64,000 nucleotides of DNA from Microbispora sp. NBC_01189 (GCF_036010665.1 NZ_CP108581.1:4135501-4199500), one strand, 5' to 3'. Positions 26,228 through 39,368 are shown, counted from the stretch's first letter. Program-made: numbers and translations. The notes: generated by a model from the letters alone, not told the origin.

Positions 26228-27163
26228 TCACTTGCTGGAGATGCCGACCCCGAGGTCGAACTCGCGGTACACCCGGGCCCAGAAGCCGTCGCGCAGCCAC
26301 ACGCGGGCCTCGGGATAGGGCCGCAGGGAATGGCCGAGTTCCTTCTCGGCCTCGATGAGCAGTTCGGTGTCGATCACTGTGGGCAGGATCGGGCCGGGCA
26401 GCAGGTCGCGGATGTTGTCCCGGCCGCGCGTCAGTATCCATTTCTGCGCGACGTGCTCGCCGACCTCCTCCACGTGGGGCCGGCCCGGGCCCAGCTTGGA
26501 GGTCTGGCCGACCGGCGTCTTCGGCGGCATCGGCTTGGCGCGGCCCGCGAAGACCTGGGCGGGCGACGGAGCGGGCGGGACGGACACGGGCACCGGAGCG
26601 CGGGTGAAGAACGGACGCAGGAAGTCGGCGCTCAGGATCTCGACGGTGTCCGACTCCCAGACGAGCCGTTCGGCCTGGTTGGTCCCGAACGGCGGCTCGA
26701 CGCCCCACAGGTGGACGCGCACGCCGTAGGCCTGGGCGGCCTCCACGGCGGGCACCATGTCCTCGTCTCCGGCGATCAGCACGGCGTCGTTCACGGCGTG
26801 GTGCCGGGCGAGCGCCTCCAGGTCGCTGCGGATCTGCGCGTCCACGCCCTTCTGCTGACCACGGGCGTTCAGGTTGCCGAGCCGCACCTTCACCCAGGGC
26901 AGCTGGGCGATCACCCGCTGGTCCACCGTGGGCACCCGGTCGCGTGCCGCGTCGTACCAGTAGACCCGCAGCAGCTCACCCGAGATGCTCTGCACGACGT
27001 GCTTCTGCAGCGCCTGGATCAACTCGTCCGCGGAGACGCGGTACTCCTTACGCTCCTTGGCGCCTAAGAGAACTTCACCGGCGGCCGCGTAAAGGTAACC
27101 CACGTCCACCAGAACGGCATACTTCGCGGCAATCCCATGTGCGCTGAAGTCCGGGATGGCCAT
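26228..27163 (-). CDS. NYN domain (PIN-like RNase family) protein
   Basis: The protein has 311 residues from an ATG with GGAGGA upstream. The N-terminal NYN/LabA-type domain (residues about 14-160) shows the acidic residues expected of PIN-like nucleases: YAVLVDVGYLY, QQKGVDAQIRSDL, and AVLIAGDEDMVPAVEAAQAYG. A Pro-rich linker leads to a C-terminal region of about 90 residues (VEEVGEHVAQKW...) whose fold was not recognised. NYN proteins are usually metal-dependent RNases, but no target can be named. It is upstream of and co-directional with the Ada-AlkA gene, with a gap of about 80 bases, so shared regulation is uncertain. Confidence 0.88.
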   Translation of the reverse strand: MAIPDFSAHGIAAKYAVLVDVGYLYAAAGEVLLGAKERKEYRVSADELIQALQKHVVQSISGELLRVYWYDAARDRVPTVDQRVIAQLPWVKVRLGNLNARGQQKGVDAQIRSDLEALARHHAVNDAVLIAGDEDMVPAVEAAQAYGVRVHLWGVEPPFGTNQAERLVWESDTVEILSADFLRPFFTRAPVPVSVPPAPSPAQVFAGRAKPMPPKTPVGQTSKLGPGRPHVEEVGEHVAQKWILTRGRDNIRDLLPGPILPTVIDTELLIEAEKELGHSLRPYPEARVWLRDGFWARVYREFDLGVGISSK

Positions 27164-27326
27164 GGTGTCCTCCAGGACTCGTCACTAGATGATCAGGCGA
27201 CTATATTCCCCCGCTTTCTAGATAGTCCCAACTCTTGGGCCAGTTGACACCCGGTTCCGTCGATGTAATCAGGCTGGGGTCCCCGGCTGATTCCCGGCCG
27301 ATCCCCGGCTGATCCCGGGCTCTCGG

Positions 27327-27563
27327 CTATCGGCTGCCGGGGAGGAAGGCGGAGCGCCACGCCCCCGGGCCGTGCGGCGGCGCCGGGCGCATGCCGCGCC
27401 CCGCGTACCTCCAGTTTCCCCTGGTGACGGGCCGGGCCTCCCGGGGGGTGCGCACCGACGCCCGGGCCAGGAGCGCGGCGACCAGGGCGGCGACCAGGGC
27501 GGCGGTCTCCTCCGGGGTGGCGTCCCCCCGGATGATCTCCAGGTACGGCTCGCGAGCGCTCAC
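27327..27563 (-). CDS. acyl-CoA carboxylase epsilon subunit
   Basis: The protein has 78 residues. The GTG at 27563 overlaps the beta-subunit stop (GTGA). The sequence opens with [28 protein letters not shown], the conserved helix of actinobacterial AccE/PccE proteins, and ends with W-R-Y and [12 protein letters not shown], typical of this family. The epsilon subunit binds the beta hexamer and raises carboxylase activity. Short length and gene order (beta then epsilon) are as expected. Confidence 0.93.
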   Translation of the reverse strand: MSAREPYLEIIRGDATPEETAALVAALVAALLARASVRTPREARPVTRGNWRYAGRGMRPAPPHGPGAWRSAFLPGSR

Positions 27564-29149
27564 AGCGGGATGTTCCCATGCTTCTTCGGCGGCAGGACAG
27601 CCCGTTTGTTGCGCAGTGCCCGCAGCGCGCGGATGATCCGGACCCGGGTGTCCGACGGCCGGATCACCGCGTCCACGTAGCCGCGCTCGGCGGCCAGGTA
27701 CGGGTTGGCCAGCGTGTCCTCGTACTCGGAGACGAACCTCGCCCGCGCCGTGTCCGGGTCGTCGGCGGCGGCCAGCTCGCGCCGGTAGAGGATGTTGACC
27801 GCGCCCTGCGCCCCCATCACCGCGATCTGGGCGGTGGGCCAGGCCAGGTTGACGTCCGCGCCGAGGTGCTTGGACCCCATGACGTCGTATGCCCCGCCGT
27901 ACGCCTTGCGGGTGATGACGGTGACCAGCGGCACGGTCGCCTCGGCGTAGGCGTAGAGGAGCTTGGCGCCGCGCCGGATGATGCCGTTCCACTCCTGGTC
28001 GGTGCCCGGGAGGAATCCCGGCACGTCGACGAAGGTCAGCACCGGGATGTTGAAGGCATCGCAGGTGCGGACGAACCGGGCGGCCTTCTCGGAGGCGGCG
28101 ATGTCGAGCGTCCCGGCGTAGCTCATCGGCTGGTTGGCGACGACGCCCACCGAACGCCCCTCGACCCGGCCGAAGCCGACCAGGATGTTCGGCGCGAAGC
28201 CCGCGTGGATCTCCAGGAACTCCCCGTCGTCGAGGACGTGTTCGAGCACCGTGTGCATGTCGTACGGCTGGTTGGCCGAGTCGGGGATCAGCGTGTCGAG
28301 CACCCGGTCCTCGTCGGTCGTCTCCAGGACCGCCTCCGCCTCGAAGGCGGGCGGGTCGTCCATGTTGTTGGACGGCAGGAACGACAGCAGCGCCCTGGCG
28401 AAGTCGAGGCAGTCCTGCTCGTCGGCCGCCTCGTAGTGGGCGACGCCGCTGCGGGAGTTGTGCGTGTGGGCCCCGCCCAGCTCCTCGAACGTCACCTCCT
28501 CGCCGGTGACGGTCTTGATGACGTCCGGCCCGGTGATGAACATGTGCGACTTCTCCCGGACCATCAGGACGAAGTCGGTCAGCGCGGGGGAGTAGACCGC
28601 GCCGCCGGCGCACGGGCCCATGATCAGCGAGATCTGCGGGATCACTCCGGAGGAGTGCACGTTGCGCTTGAAGATCTCGGCGTACAGGCCGAGGGAGACC
28701 ACGCCCTCCTGGATGCGCGCGCCGCCCGAGTCGTTGATCCCGATCACCGGGCAGCCGGTCCTGAGCGCGTGGTCCATCACCTTGACGATCTTCTCGCCGA
28801 AGACCTCGCCCAGCGAGCCGCCGAACACGGTGAAGTCCTGCGCGAACACCGCGACCGGGCGGCCGTCCACCGTGCCGTACCCGGTCACGACCCCGTCGCC
28901 GTACGGGCGCTCGCGGTCCAGGCCGAAGGCGGTCGCCCGGTGCCTGGCCAGCTCGTCGAACTCCACGAACGAGCCCTCGTCGAGGAAGGCCGCGACCCGC
29001 TCGCGGGCCGTCATCTTGCCCTTGGCGTGCTGCTTGTCCACCGCCCGCGCGGAGCCTGCGTGGGCCGCCTCGCCGAGGCGCCGCTCCAGGTCGGCGATCT
29101 TGCCGGCGGTGGTGTGGATATCGATCTCGTGGGCGCGTTCCGCGCTCAT
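27560..29149 (-). CDS. acyl-CoA (propionyl-CoA) carboxylase beta subunit
   Basis: The protein has 529 residues from the ATG at 29149 (GAGGGA upstream), matching the length of known PccB/AccD proteins; an ATG 24 codons earlier is less likely. Two crotonase-like carboxyltransferase halves show the oxyanion-hole and CoA-binding segments: [17 protein letters not shown] with [16 protein letters not shown], and [15 protein letters not shown] with [15 protein letters not shown]. Asp sits at the acyl-specificity position (GGAYDVM), as I recall for propionyl-preferring enzymes. It takes carboxybiotin from the alpha subunit (4041-5804) to make methylmalonyl- or malonyl-CoA. It is co-translated with epsilon. 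Confidence 0.94.
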   Translation of the reverse strand: MSAERAHEIDIHTTAGKIADLERRLGEAAHAGSARAVDKQHAKGKMTARERVAAFLDEGSFVEFDELARHRATAFGLDRERPYGDGVVTGYGTVDGRPVAVFAQDFTVFGGSLGEVFGEKIVKVMDHALRTGCPVIGINDSGGARIQEGVVSLGLYAEIFKRNVHSSGVIPQISLIMGPCAGGAVYSPALTDFVLMVREKSHMFITGPDVIKTVTGEEVTFEELGGAHTHNSRSGVAHYEAADEQDCLDFARALLSFLPSNNMDDPPAFEAEAVLETTDEDRVLDTLIPDSANQPYDMHTVLEHVLDDGEFLEIHAGFAPNILVGFGRVEGRSVGVVANQPMSYAGTLDIAASEKAARFVRTCDAFNIPVLTFVDVPGFLPGTDQEWNGIIRRGAKLLYAYAEATVPLVTVITRKAYGGAYDVMGSKHLGADVNLAWPTAQIAVMGAQGAVNILYRRELAAADDPDTARARFVSEYEDTLANPYLAAERGYVDAVIRPSDTRVRIIRALRALRNKRAVLPPKKHGNIPL

Positions 29150-29325
29150 CGGTCCCTCACCGTTCCTCGCATGCTCGGCGGCCCCGGGCCCCGCGATCAG
29201 CTTCGGCCGCGTCGGATCCATGGCCGACAGGTTAACGAGACTCCCGCCGCGAGGTCGCGCCGGGGCGCGGCCGGAAGCCGCCCGGGAGGAACGGAGGTGG
29301 CGTGTCGTTCGTTCGGCTTTACGAT

Positions 29326-29353
29326 CAGGCCTTCATGACCAGGCCTTCATGAC
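29326..29353 (+). repeat. 14-bp perfect tandem duplication in an ABC-operon leader
   Basis: CAGGCCTTCATGAC occurs twice head-to-tail (29326-29339, 29340-29353), 21 bases before the ABC ATPase start. Each unit contains ATG; the first opens a six-codon frame, MTRPS-stop (29335-29352), whose TGA overlaps the second ATG. A TACGAT hexamer at 29320-29325 precedes the array. Confidence 0.6.
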
Positions 29354-29374
29354 GACGGCGGAGAAGGGGACGCG

Positions 29375-30139
<765 letters not shown>

Positions 30140-30170
30140 CCACGCGGACCACCGGACCGGGGAGCGTGTC

Positions 30171-31727
30171 ATGACGTGGCTGTTCGTCCGGATGAAGCTC
30201 AGCCTCGTCCGCGGGGGCCTGCGCGGCGAGACCGCCAGGCAGCTGGGGTTCGCCTTCTCGTTGCTCGCCGCGGTCCTCATGGCGGTCGCGGGGTTCGGGC
30301 TGCTGGCACTCGTACGGTTCGCGCCGCACGACATCGCCCTCGACGCCGTGCCGGTGGCGTTCGCGATGTTCGCCGCCGGATGGATCGTCGTGCCGCTGAT
30401 GGCCTTCGGCCTGGACGAGACGCTCGACCCGGCCCGGCTGGCCCTGTTCCCGCTGACCACCCGGCAGCTCGCGACCGGCCTGTTCGCCGCGTCCGCCGCC
30501 GGGCCGTGGCCGATCGCCTCGCTGGTCGCGCTCCTCGGCGGCGTGGTCGCGCTCGCCCACGGCCCGGGCGGGGTGCTGCTCGGGGTGCCCGCGGTGGTCC
30601 TCGAGTTCGCCTTCTGCATCGTGGCCTCCCGGCTGGTGACCACCGCGTTGTCCGGCGCGCTGCGCACCCGCCGGGGCCGCGACGTGCTCGCGGTCGCCGC
30701 CGTCTTCGGCGTGCTGTTCGTCCAGCTGCCGAACCTGCTGCTCAACCAGCGGCTGCCGGGCGATCCGGCGGGGATGCTGGCGTCGGCGGCGGACGTCCTG
30801 CGCTGGACGCCGCCCGGCCTGGCCGCGCACGCGATCGCCGACGGCGGGCTCGCCGGTGCGGCCGACCTGGTCGTCGTCGCGGTGACGGTGGTCGCGCTGG
30901 GATGGTTGTGGATCACCGCGCTGCGGCACGCGCTGGTGCGGCCCGACTCCTCCAACCAGAGCGGCGGCTCGGTGCGCCGGTCCTGGGCCGGTGGACTCCT
31001 GCCGGGCGGCGTGATCGGCGCCGTCGTCGCCAAGGAGCTGAGGTATGCCCGGAGGGAGCCACGTGGCCGGGTGAACTGGATCGCCGCGATCTTCGTGAGC
31101 GCGGTCGTCATGTTCTCCCTGCACGGTCCCGGCGTCTCGGCGGGGCCCACGTCCGCGATCGGCCCCGCCTGCCTGGCCGCCCTGGTGATCGGCCTGCAGT
31201 CGGCCAACTCCTTCGGCATCGACGGAAGGTCGCTGTGGATGAACGCGGTGACCTTCGGCACGCCCCGCGACCTGCGCACCGACCTCGCCGGTCGGCACCT
31301 CGCCATGGCGGTCATCGCGGTGCCGCTGCTGGCGCTGGCGTCACTGGCCGCCGCCCTGGTGGCGGGTGACGCCGCCTGGGCCCCCGCCGCCGCGCTCACC
31401 GCGTGGGGCGTGCTCGGCGTCGGCATGGGAGTCGGCGCGCTCACCAGCGTGACCGTCCCGTACACCTATCCCGACCGGCTCAACGCCTTCAGCGGCGCCG
31501 CGCCCGGGCAGGGCGGGCAGGCGTTCGTCTCGGCCTTCGCCACGATGCTCGTCGTCGCCGCGCTCGCGCTGCCCGTCGTGCTGCCGGTCCTGCTCGGCAC
31601 GACCTGGCTCGCCGTGCTCGCGGTGCCGTACGGCGTGGCGGTCGCCTGGGCGGGCCGCCGGCTCGCGGCCGGCATCGGCTTCGCCCGGCTGCCCGAACTC
31701 CTCGCCGCCGTCTCCCGCCCCACCTGA
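30171..31727 (+). CDS. ABC exporter permease, ABC-2-like
   Basis: The protein has 518 residues with about ten hydrophobic helices in two halves, for example FAFSLLAAVLMAVAGFGLL, AAVFGVLFVQLPNLLL, LALASLAAALVAG and AFVSAFATMLVVAALALPVVLPVLL. There is a cytoplasmic segment in the middle (VRPDSSNQSGGSVRRS). There is no ATPase motif, so it depends on the upstream ATPase. Related two-gene exporters are common in actinomycetes next to PEP carboxylase and acyl-CoA carboxylase genes. Substrate unknown. Confidence 0.85.
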   Translation: MTWLFVRMKLSLVRGGLRGETARQLGFAFSLLAAVLMAVAGFGLLALVRFAPHDIALDAVPVAFAMFAAGWIVVPLMAFGLDETLDPARLALFPLTTRQLATGLFAASAAGPWPIASLVALLGGVVALAHGPGGVLLGVPAVVLEFAFCIVASRLVTTALSGALRTRRGRDVLAVAAVFGVLFVQLPNLLLNQRLPGDPAGMLASAADVLRWTPPGLAAHAIADGGLAGAADLVVVAVTVVALGWLWITALRHALVRPDSSNQSGGSVRRSWAGGLLPGGVIGAVVAKELRYARREPRGRVNWIAAIFVSAVVMFSLHGPGVSAGPTSAIGPACLAALVIGLQSANSFGIDGRSLWMNAVTFGTPRDLRTDLAGRHLAMAVIAVPLLALASLAAALVAGDAAWAPAAALTAWGVLGVGMGVGALTSVTVPYTYPDRLNAFSGAAPGQGGQAFVSAFATMLVVAALALPVVLPVLLGTTWLAVLAVPYGVAVAWAGRRLAAGIGFARLPELLAAVSRPT

Positions 31728-31847
31728 CCATGTCATTTGCCGGGCTCGTCACTTAACGGAGCGTTCGTCGGGACAATCTGATCTGTCCCTTTTCAGTGGT
31801 CTAGTCCAATTAGTGAGACCGCCCTCGGGGCGCGGAGCGTCATTCGC

Positions 31848-31853
31848 TAGCCT
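31848..31853 (+). promoter_or_regulatory. -10 element of a likely leaderless ppc transcript
   Basis: TAGCCT ends 7 bases before the ppc ATG at 31861, and the gene has no Shine-Dalgarno sequence. TANNNT placed 6-8 bases from the start codon is the usual sign of a leaderless mRNA in actinobacteria. No clear -35 was seen. Confidence 0.55.
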
Positions 31854-31860
31854 TCCAACC

Positions 31861-34497
<2,637 letters not shown>

Positions 34498-34506
34498 CCG
34501 GCCGGT

Positions 34507-34547
34507 CCGGCGTGCGGGCGCGGTAAGAACGCGCGCCCGCACGCCGG
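34507..34547. terminator. bidirectional terminator between ppc and fdhD
   Basis: A perfect 16-bp inverted repeat (34507-34522 and 34532-34547, starting CCGGCGTGCGGGCGCG) with a 9-base loop lies between the convergent ppc and fdhD genes, 10 bases after the ppc stop. Confidence 0.8.
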
Positions 34548-34561
34548 TCAGCCGCGAAGTG

Positions 34562-35467
34562 TCACTGTGCGGGAGCGGCCGGGACCGACGGCTCCCGCTC
34601 GACGTCGATCCTCTCCGGGCAGGCGTAGACGTTGAAGCGCTCGTCGCGCAGGAAGCCCACGAGCGTGACGCCGAACTCGCGGGCGAGGTCGACGGCGAGC
34701 GACGAGGGCGCGGAGACGGCGCAGACGATCTGGATCCCGGCGCTCGCGGCCTTCTGCATGATCTCGTAGCTGACGCGGCCGCTGACCAGCAGGACGTGCC
34801 GGTCGAGGGGGAGCGTGCCGCCCATCAGCGCCCAGCCGACCAGCTTGTCGACCGCGTTGTGCCGCCCCACGTCCTCCCGTACGGCCAGGGGAGCGCCCTC
34901 GGGCGTGAACAGCCCGGCGGCGTGCAGCCCGCCCGTCCGGCCGAAGACCCCCTGGGCCGCGCGCAGCCGGTCCGGCAGGGCGTACAGGGTCGTGGCGGAC
35001 ACGCCGACCGGCGGGCGGACGGCCGGCGCCGGGCAGCGGTCACGCAGGGCGTCCAGGCTGGCCGTGCCGCAGACGCCGCACGCGCTCGACGTCAGGAAGT
35101 TCCGCTGGACGGAGGTCATGTCGGGTAGTTCGGGCGCGGTGAGCCGTACGGTCACGGTGTTGTAGCGCGCCTCGGGGTCCAGGTCCTCGTCCGTGCAGTA
35201 GCCGACGGCGGCGATGCCGCCGGGGCCGATGATCCCCTCGCCGTGCAGGAACCCCGCCGCGAGCTCGAAGTCCGCGCCCGGCGTCCGCATCGTGATCGCC
35301 ACCGTGCGGGCGTCGCCGCCCGCGGCCAGCAGCCGGATCTCCAGGGGCTCCTCGGTGGCGATATCGTCCCGCCGGTCGTGTACGGCCGATCCCGACACCC
35401 TCCGGACGCGGAACCGCGTGACCGGCCCCGGACGGGCCGGCAGCCCCTCCCCGCCGTCCTCTCGCAT
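34562..35467 (-). CDS. fdhD: formate dehydrogenase accessory sulfurtransferase FdhD
   Basis: The protein has 301 residues from the ATG at 35467, chosen because AAGGAGG sits 6 bases upstream. Longer frames add a low-complexity leader. The key motif SSACGVCGTASLD (CxxC, near residue 125) carries the Cys residues that pass sulfur from a desulfurase to the molybdenum cofactor of formate dehydrogenase. REDVGRHNAVDKL and SGRVSYEIMQKAASAG are also family signatures. No formate dehydrogenase is in the window, so it serves in trans. Confidence 0.95.
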   Translation of the reverse strand: MREDGGEGLPARPGPVTRFRVRRVSGSAVHDRRDDIATEEPLEIRLLAAGGDARTVAITMRTPGADFELAAGFLHGEGIIGPGGIAAVGYCTDEDLDPEARYNTVTVRLTAPELPDMTSVQRNFLTSSACGVCGTASLDALRDRCPAPAVRPPVGVSATTLYALPDRLRAAQGVFGRTGGLHAAGLFTPEGAPLAVREDVGRHNAVDKLVGWALMGGTLPLDRHVLLVSGRVSYEIMQKAASAGIQIVCAVSAPSSLAVDLAREFGVTLVGFLRDERFNVYACPERIDVEREPSVPAAPAQ

Positions 35468-35651
35468 CTGCTTCCTCCTTGGCGGCACGGCCGGCATGGC
35501 TGCCGTTCTTTCCCGTACGCGGCTCTTTCCTGTACGGAGCCTGCCACGCCTCGTCCCGGCCTCGTCCCAGGGGTCCTCCGCCCGGGCGGCGCACGGGAGG
35601 GCCGCCGGTCGCCGATGCGGCTTCGCGGCGCCGGGGGCGACCCCCGGCCGA

Positions 35652-35657
35652 TAGCCT
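35652..35657 (+). promoter_or_regulatory. -10 element of a likely leaderless birA transcript
   Basis: TAGCCT ends 6 bases before the GTG at 35664 and no ribosome binding site is present. It is the same hexamer and spacing class as at ppc. Confidence 0.5.
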
Positions 35658-35663
35658 GGACGC

Positions 35664-36491
35664 GTGCCCGACTCGCCGTACGCCGACCTCGATCGGCCCC
35701 CGCTGTCCGAGGCCGCGCTGACCAGGGCGCTGGTGCGCCCCGGATCGCTGTGGTCGTCCGTGCGCGTGGTCGAGCGGACCGGTTCCACCAACGCCGACCT
35801 CGCCAGGACCGTGCGGGACACCCCCGGCGAGGGCGCCGTGCTGGTCGCGGAGGCGCAGTTCGCGGGCCGGGGACGGCTCGGCCGCCCCTGGAGCGCGCCG
35901 CCGCGCTCGGGGCTGACGTTCTCGATGCTGCTGCGGCCGGAGGTGCCGATCGCGCGGCAGGGCTGGCTGGCCCTGCTGGTGGGCCTCGCCGCCGCCTCCG
36001 CCGTACGGCGGATCGCCGAGCTGGACGTACGGCTGAAGTGGCCGAACGACCTCATGATCGGAGAGCGCAAGCTGGCCGGCATCCTGGCCGAGCGGGTCGA
36101 CCGGGTGGTCGTCATCGGCATGGGCCTCAACGTCTCGCTGCGGCGGGAGGAACTGCCCGTCGAACGGGCCACGTCCCTCGCGGTGGAGAACGCCGCCTGC
36201 ACCGACCGCGACCCGCTGCTGCGCGCGATCCTGCGGGAGGTCGAGTCGCACTACCGCGACTGGGTGGCCGCCGGCGGCGACCCGGACGCCTCGGGCCTGC
36301 GCGCGGCCTATCTCGCCTGGTCGGCGACCGTGGGCCAGGACGTACGGGTCGAACTGCCCGGCGAGCGGGTGATCACCGGCCGGGCCGCCGGCATCGACCC
36401 GGCGGGCCACCTGCTCGTGCGCGGCGAGGACGGGGAGCACTCGCTCAGCGCCGGCGACGTCGTCCACGTCAGGCCCGGATCGATCACGTAG
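35664..36491 (+). CDS. birA: biotin--[acetyl-CoA-carboxylase] ligase
   Basis: The protein has 275 residues. The catalytic core shows RTGSTNADLAR, the biotinyl-AMP loop GRGRLGRPWSAPP, KWPNDLMIGERKLAGIL, and a C-terminal SH3-like domain (ERVITGRAAGIDPAGHLLVR). The N-terminal winged helix of E. coli BirA is missing, so it is a monofunctional ligase without repressor activity. It should biotinylate the carboxylase alpha subunit at 4041-5804, whose beta and epsilon partners lie about 7-8 kb upstream. GTG is used as start and the transcript appears leaderless. Confidence 0.95.
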   Translation: MPDSPYADLDRPPLSEAALTRALVRPGSLWSSVRVVERTGSTNADLARTVRDTPGEGAVLVAEAQFAGRGRLGRPWSAPPRSGLTFSMLLRPEVPIARQGWLALLVGLAAASAVRRIAELDVRLKWPNDLMIGERKLAGILAERVDRVVVIGMGLNVSLRREELPVERATSLAVENAACTDRDPLLRAILREVESHYRDWVAAGGDPDASGLRAAYLAWSATVGQDVRVELPGERVITGRAAGIDPAGHLLVRGEDGEHSLSAGDVVHVRPGSIT

Positions 36492-36538
36492 CCGGGGAAC
36501 GCATGCGAACGACCCGGGATCGTGTCACGATTTGCGCC

Positions 36539-37051
36539 ATGGGTCTCCCGGATCACTATCTGACCGAGGGCGAGCGGGTCGTTCTGTCGTTCCATCCGCA
36601 CTGGAAGCGGCTCATCCTGCCGGTTCTCGCCTTCGTCGTCGTCCTCGCCGCCGCCGTCGCGGCCTTCGTCCTCATCCCCGGCGACTACGAGTACGCGGGG
36701 CTCGCCCGCGGCGCGGTGGCCGTGGTCGCCTTCGTCGCGCTGGTCCTGTGGACGCTCATCCCCTATCTGCGCTGGGTGACGACCTCCTACACGCTGACCT
36801 CACACCGATTCGCCATCAGCGTCGGGGTGCTGAACAAGTCGGAGGACGACATCCCGCTGGCCAAGGTGAGCAGCGTGAGCTCCGACCAGCGCTTCCTGGA
36901 GCGCATCCTGGGCTGTGGCACGCTCCGGGTCGAGTCGGCCTCGGAGAAGGGCGACATCGACTACCGGGAGATCCCCCAGATCCAGCGCGTACGGCACGAG
37001 CTGTTCCGGCTGGTGGAGGATGCCGCGGACGGGAACATCGACGGGGACTAG
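36539..37051 (+). CDS. PH-like (bPH2/YdbS-type) membrane protein
   Basis: The protein has 170 residues. After GLPDHYLTEGERVVLSFHPHWK, two membrane helices follow (LILPVLAFVVVLAAAVAAFVL and AVAVVAFVALVLWTLIPYL). A bacterial PH-like domain comes next (SYTLTSHRFAISVGVLNKSEDDIPLAKVSSV...CGTLRVESASEKG). Such proteins sit between biotin ligase and a class III cyclase in many actinomycetes. The function is unknown; the domain may bind a membrane or a partner protein. A CACGAT hexamer lies 7 bases before the ATG and there is no ribosome binding site, so this gene may also be leaderless. Confidence 0.88.
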   Translation: MGLPDHYLTEGERVVLSFHPHWKRLILPVLAFVVVLAAAVAAFVLIPGDYEYAGLARGAVAVVAFVALVLWTLIPYLRWVTTSYTLTSHRFAISVGVLNKSEDDIPLAKVSSVSSDQRFLERILGCGTLRVESASEKGDIDYREIPQIQRVRHELFRLVEDAADGNIDGD

Positions 37052-37088
37052 CGCGGCGCGGACCACGTGCCGTACGGGGGAGGGAGAC

Positions 37089-38099
37089 GTGGAGACAAGC
37101 GGGCGGCCCGGCGCCGACGACATGCGGCGGCTGTTCCTGGGGCCGCCGCCGGCGTACACGCGGCGGCAGGTCGCCGAGGCGGCGGGGATCCCGCAGGACC
37201 TCGCCGCGCGGATCTGGCGGGCCCTCGGCTTCGCGACGCTCGCCGACGACGCGGTGGCGTTCACGGACGCCGACCTGGAGGCCCTGCACCGCATCCGCGA
37301 CCTACTGGACGCGGAGATGCTCGACGAGCGGTCCGTGATCCGCATGGCGCGCGCGCTCGGCCGCAACACCGCGCGGCTCGCGCAGTGGCAGGCCGAGATC
37401 ATGGTGGACGCGCTGATCGAGCCCGGAGCGCGGCAGGGCGAGGAGCGGCTCCGGCAGGTGATGGACACGGTCAGCCGCCTGCTGCCGGACTTCGAGCGGA
37501 CGCTGGTGCACGTCTGGCGGTCGCAGCTCGCCGCGACCGCGAGCCGGCTGGTCAGCCTCGCCGAGCCCGGCGAGCCGGGCGGGGACGCCTCCCCGACCCG
37601 CCCGAGGCTCGCGGTCGGGTTCGCCGACCTCGTGGCCTTCACCCGGGTGTCCCGCGAGCTGGACGAACTGGCGCTGGCCGACCTGGTCGAGGGGTTCGAG
37701 TCGCGGGCCTCCGACGTGATCGCCGCCCACGACGGGCGGCTGGTGAAGACGCTCGGCGACGAGGTGCTCTTCACGGCCTCGGGCCCGCGCACCGCGGCCC
37801 TGATCGCGCTCGACCTGCTCGACGAGCTCAAGCGGGACGCCGAGGGGCCGGACGTGCGGGTCGGGCTGGCGTACGGCCCGGTGCTGCCCGCGATGGGCGA
37901 CGTCTTCGGCACGACGGTGAACCTGGCGGCGCGGCTCACCGCCATCGCCCGGCCGGGCACGATCCTCGCCGACAGCGAGATGGCCGCGGCGCTCACCGGC
38001 GCGGCCGGCGTCGACCTGGTGAAACTGCGCCGCCGCCCCGCACGCGGGCTCGGCGTCGTGGAGCCGTATGTTCTGAGGAGATCCAGCAGAGAGAGTTGA
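37089..38099 (+). CDS. class III adenylate/guanylate cyclase with N-terminal regulatory domain
   Basis: The protein has 336 residues from the GTG at 37089, which has GGGAGGGAG upstream. Residues 1 to about 165 are a helical regulatory region starting with a MerR-like segment ([26 protein letters not shown]), like the regulatory part of mycobacterial Rv1264-type cyclases. The catalytic domain (about 180-336) keeps both metal Asp residues ([12 protein letters not shown] and LGDEVLF), a substrate Lys (LVKTLGDEV), and the Asn/Arg pair (TVNLAARL). It should make a cyclic nucleotide, probably cAMP, in the cytoplasm. Regulation by pH, as shown for Rv1264, is only a possibility. Confidence 0.93.
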   Translation: METSGRPGADDMRRLFLGPPPAYTRRQVAEAAGIPQDLAARIWRALGFATLADDAVAFTDADLEALHRIRDLLDAEMLDERSVIRMARALGRNTARLAQWQAEIMVDALIEPGARQGEERLRQVMDTVSRLLPDFERTLVHVWRSQLAATASRLVSLAEPGEPGGDASPTRPRLAVGFADLVAFTRVSRELDELALADLVEGFESRASDVIAAHDGRLVKTLGDEVLFTASGPRTAALIALDLLDELKRDAEGPDVRVGLAYGPVLPAMGDVFGTTVNLAARLTAIARPGTILADSEMAAALTGAAGVDLVKLRRRPARGLGVVEPYVLRRSSRES

Positions 38100-38109
38100 G
38101 GTGCGGGGC

Positions 38110-39195
38110 ATGCCGTACGAAGTCCAGGGCGTGGTGGCACGGGGCAAGGGAGAGGCGGTGACACTGGAGACGGTCGTCGTCCCGGACCCGGGGCCCGGCG
38201 AGGCGGTCGTGAACGTGCAGGCCTGCGGCGTCTGCCACACCGATCTCCACTACCGCGAGGGCGGCATCAACGACGAGTTCCCGTTCCTGCTGGGCCACGA
38301 GGCCGCGGGCGTCGTCGAGGCGGTCGGCGAGGGCGTGACCGAGGTCGCGCCGGGCGACTACGTGATCCTCAACTGGCGGGCGGTCTGCGGGCAGTGCCGG
38401 GCGTGCCTGCGGGGCCGGCCGTGGTACTGCTTCAACACCCACAACGCCGCCCAGAAGATGGCCCTGGCCGACGGCACCGTGCTCAGCCCGGCGCTCGGCA
38501 TCGGGGCGTTCGCGGAGAAGACCCTGGTGGCCGCGGGCCAGTGCACGAAGGTCGACCCGGCCGCGATCCCGGCCGTCGCCGGCCTCCTCGGCTGCGGCGT
38601 GATGGCGGGCCTCGGCGCCGCGATCAACACCGGCGGCGTCACCCGCGGCGACTCGGTGGCGGTGATCGGCTGCGGCGGCGTGGGCAACGCGGCGATCCTC
38701 GGGTCGAACCTCGCCGGGGCGCGGACGATCATCGCGGTGGACGTCGACGACCGCAAGCTCGACTGGGCCCGCCGCTTCGGCGCCACCCACACCGTGAACT
38801 CGCGGGAGGCCGACGCCGTGGCGGCGATCCGCGACCTGACCGGTGGTTTCGGCGCCGACGTGGTGATCGAGGCGGTGGGCCGCCCGGAGACGTACAAGCA
38901 GGCCTTCTACGCCCGCGACCTAGCCGGGACCGTCGTGCTCGTCGGGGTGCCGACGCCCGAGATGACCCTCGAACTCCCCCTGCTCGACGTGTTCGGCCGC
39001 GGCGGCGCGCTCAAGTCGTCCTGGTACGGCGACTGCCTGCCCAGCCGCGACTTCCCCATGCTGATCGACCTCTACCTGCAGGGGCGGCTCGACCTCGACG
39101 GGTTCGTCTCCGAGACCATCGCCCTCGACCAGGTCGAGGAGGCGTTCGGCAAGATGCACCGCGGGGAGGTGCTGCGCTCCGTCGTGGTGCTCTGA
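38110..39195 (+). CDS. mscR: S-(hydroxymethyl)mycothiol dehydrogenase
   Basis: The protein has 361 residues from the ATG at 38110, the length of the M. tuberculosis enzyme; a GTG three codons earlier is possible. It is a zinc-dependent alcohol dehydrogenase: catalytic zinc ligands in CGVCHTDL and GHEAAG, structural zinc Cys in [15 protein letters not shown], and the NAD site [12 protein letters not shown] with the Asp of [26 protein letters not shown] and the close overall match to MscR distinguish it from generic ADHs. It oxidises the mycothiol-formaldehyde adduct and so detoxifies formaldehyde. Presence implies mycothiol metabolism. Confidence 0.95.
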   Translation: MPYEVQGVVARGKGEAVTLETVVVPDPGPGEAVVNVQACGVCHTDLHYREGGINDEFPFLLGHEAAGVVEAVGEGVTEVAPGDYVILNWRAVCGQCRACLRGRPWYCFNTHNAAQKMALADGTVLSPALGIGAFAEKTLVAAGQCTKVDPAAIPAVAGLLGCGVMAGLGAAINTGGVTRGDSVAVIGCGGVGNAAILGSNLAGARTIIAVDVDDRKLDWARRFGATHTVNSREADAVAAIRDLTGGFGADVVIEAVGRPETYKQAFYARDLAGTVVLVGVPTPEMTLELPLLDVFGRGGALKSSWYGDCLPSRDFPMLIDLYLQGRLDLDGFVSETIALDQVEEAFGKMHRGEVLRSVVVL

Positions 39196-39208
39196 GTCAC
39201 GGTGCTCT

Positions 39209-39272
39209 GACCTCTGCGGACGACGACCTCTGCGGACGACGACCTCTGCGGACGACGACCTCCGCGGACGAC
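39209..39272. repeat. four tandem 16-bp repeats
   Basis: GACCTCTGCGGACGAC is repeated at 39209, 39225, 39241 and 39257; the last copy differs by one base (CTCCGCGG). The array starts 13 bases after the mscR stop. No protein or RNA feature explains it. Confidence 0.85.
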
Positions 39273-39284
39273 GGCCCGTCCGCC

Positions 39285-39353
39285 GAAGGGGGCGGCGTTC
39301 CGGCTCCCCGGGTCCTCCTCGGACAGCGGGTTTTGCCGGACGCCGCCCCTTTC
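39285..39353 (+). terminator. long hairpin after mscR, putative terminator
   Basis: Arms 39285-39303 (GAAGGGGGCGGCGTTCCGG) and 39336-39353 (CCGGACGCCGCCCCTTTC) pair over about 18 bp with one bulged base, enclosing a 32-base loop, and end in CTTTCT. They separate mscR from the iron-regulated operon. Confidence 0.5.
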
Positions 39354-39368
39354 TGTGCCTGGGATCAC

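Noticed and set aside
39209..39272. Tandem repeats considered as a CRISPR array
   Set aside because: Units are contiguous without spacers and only 16 bp; no cas genes nearby.
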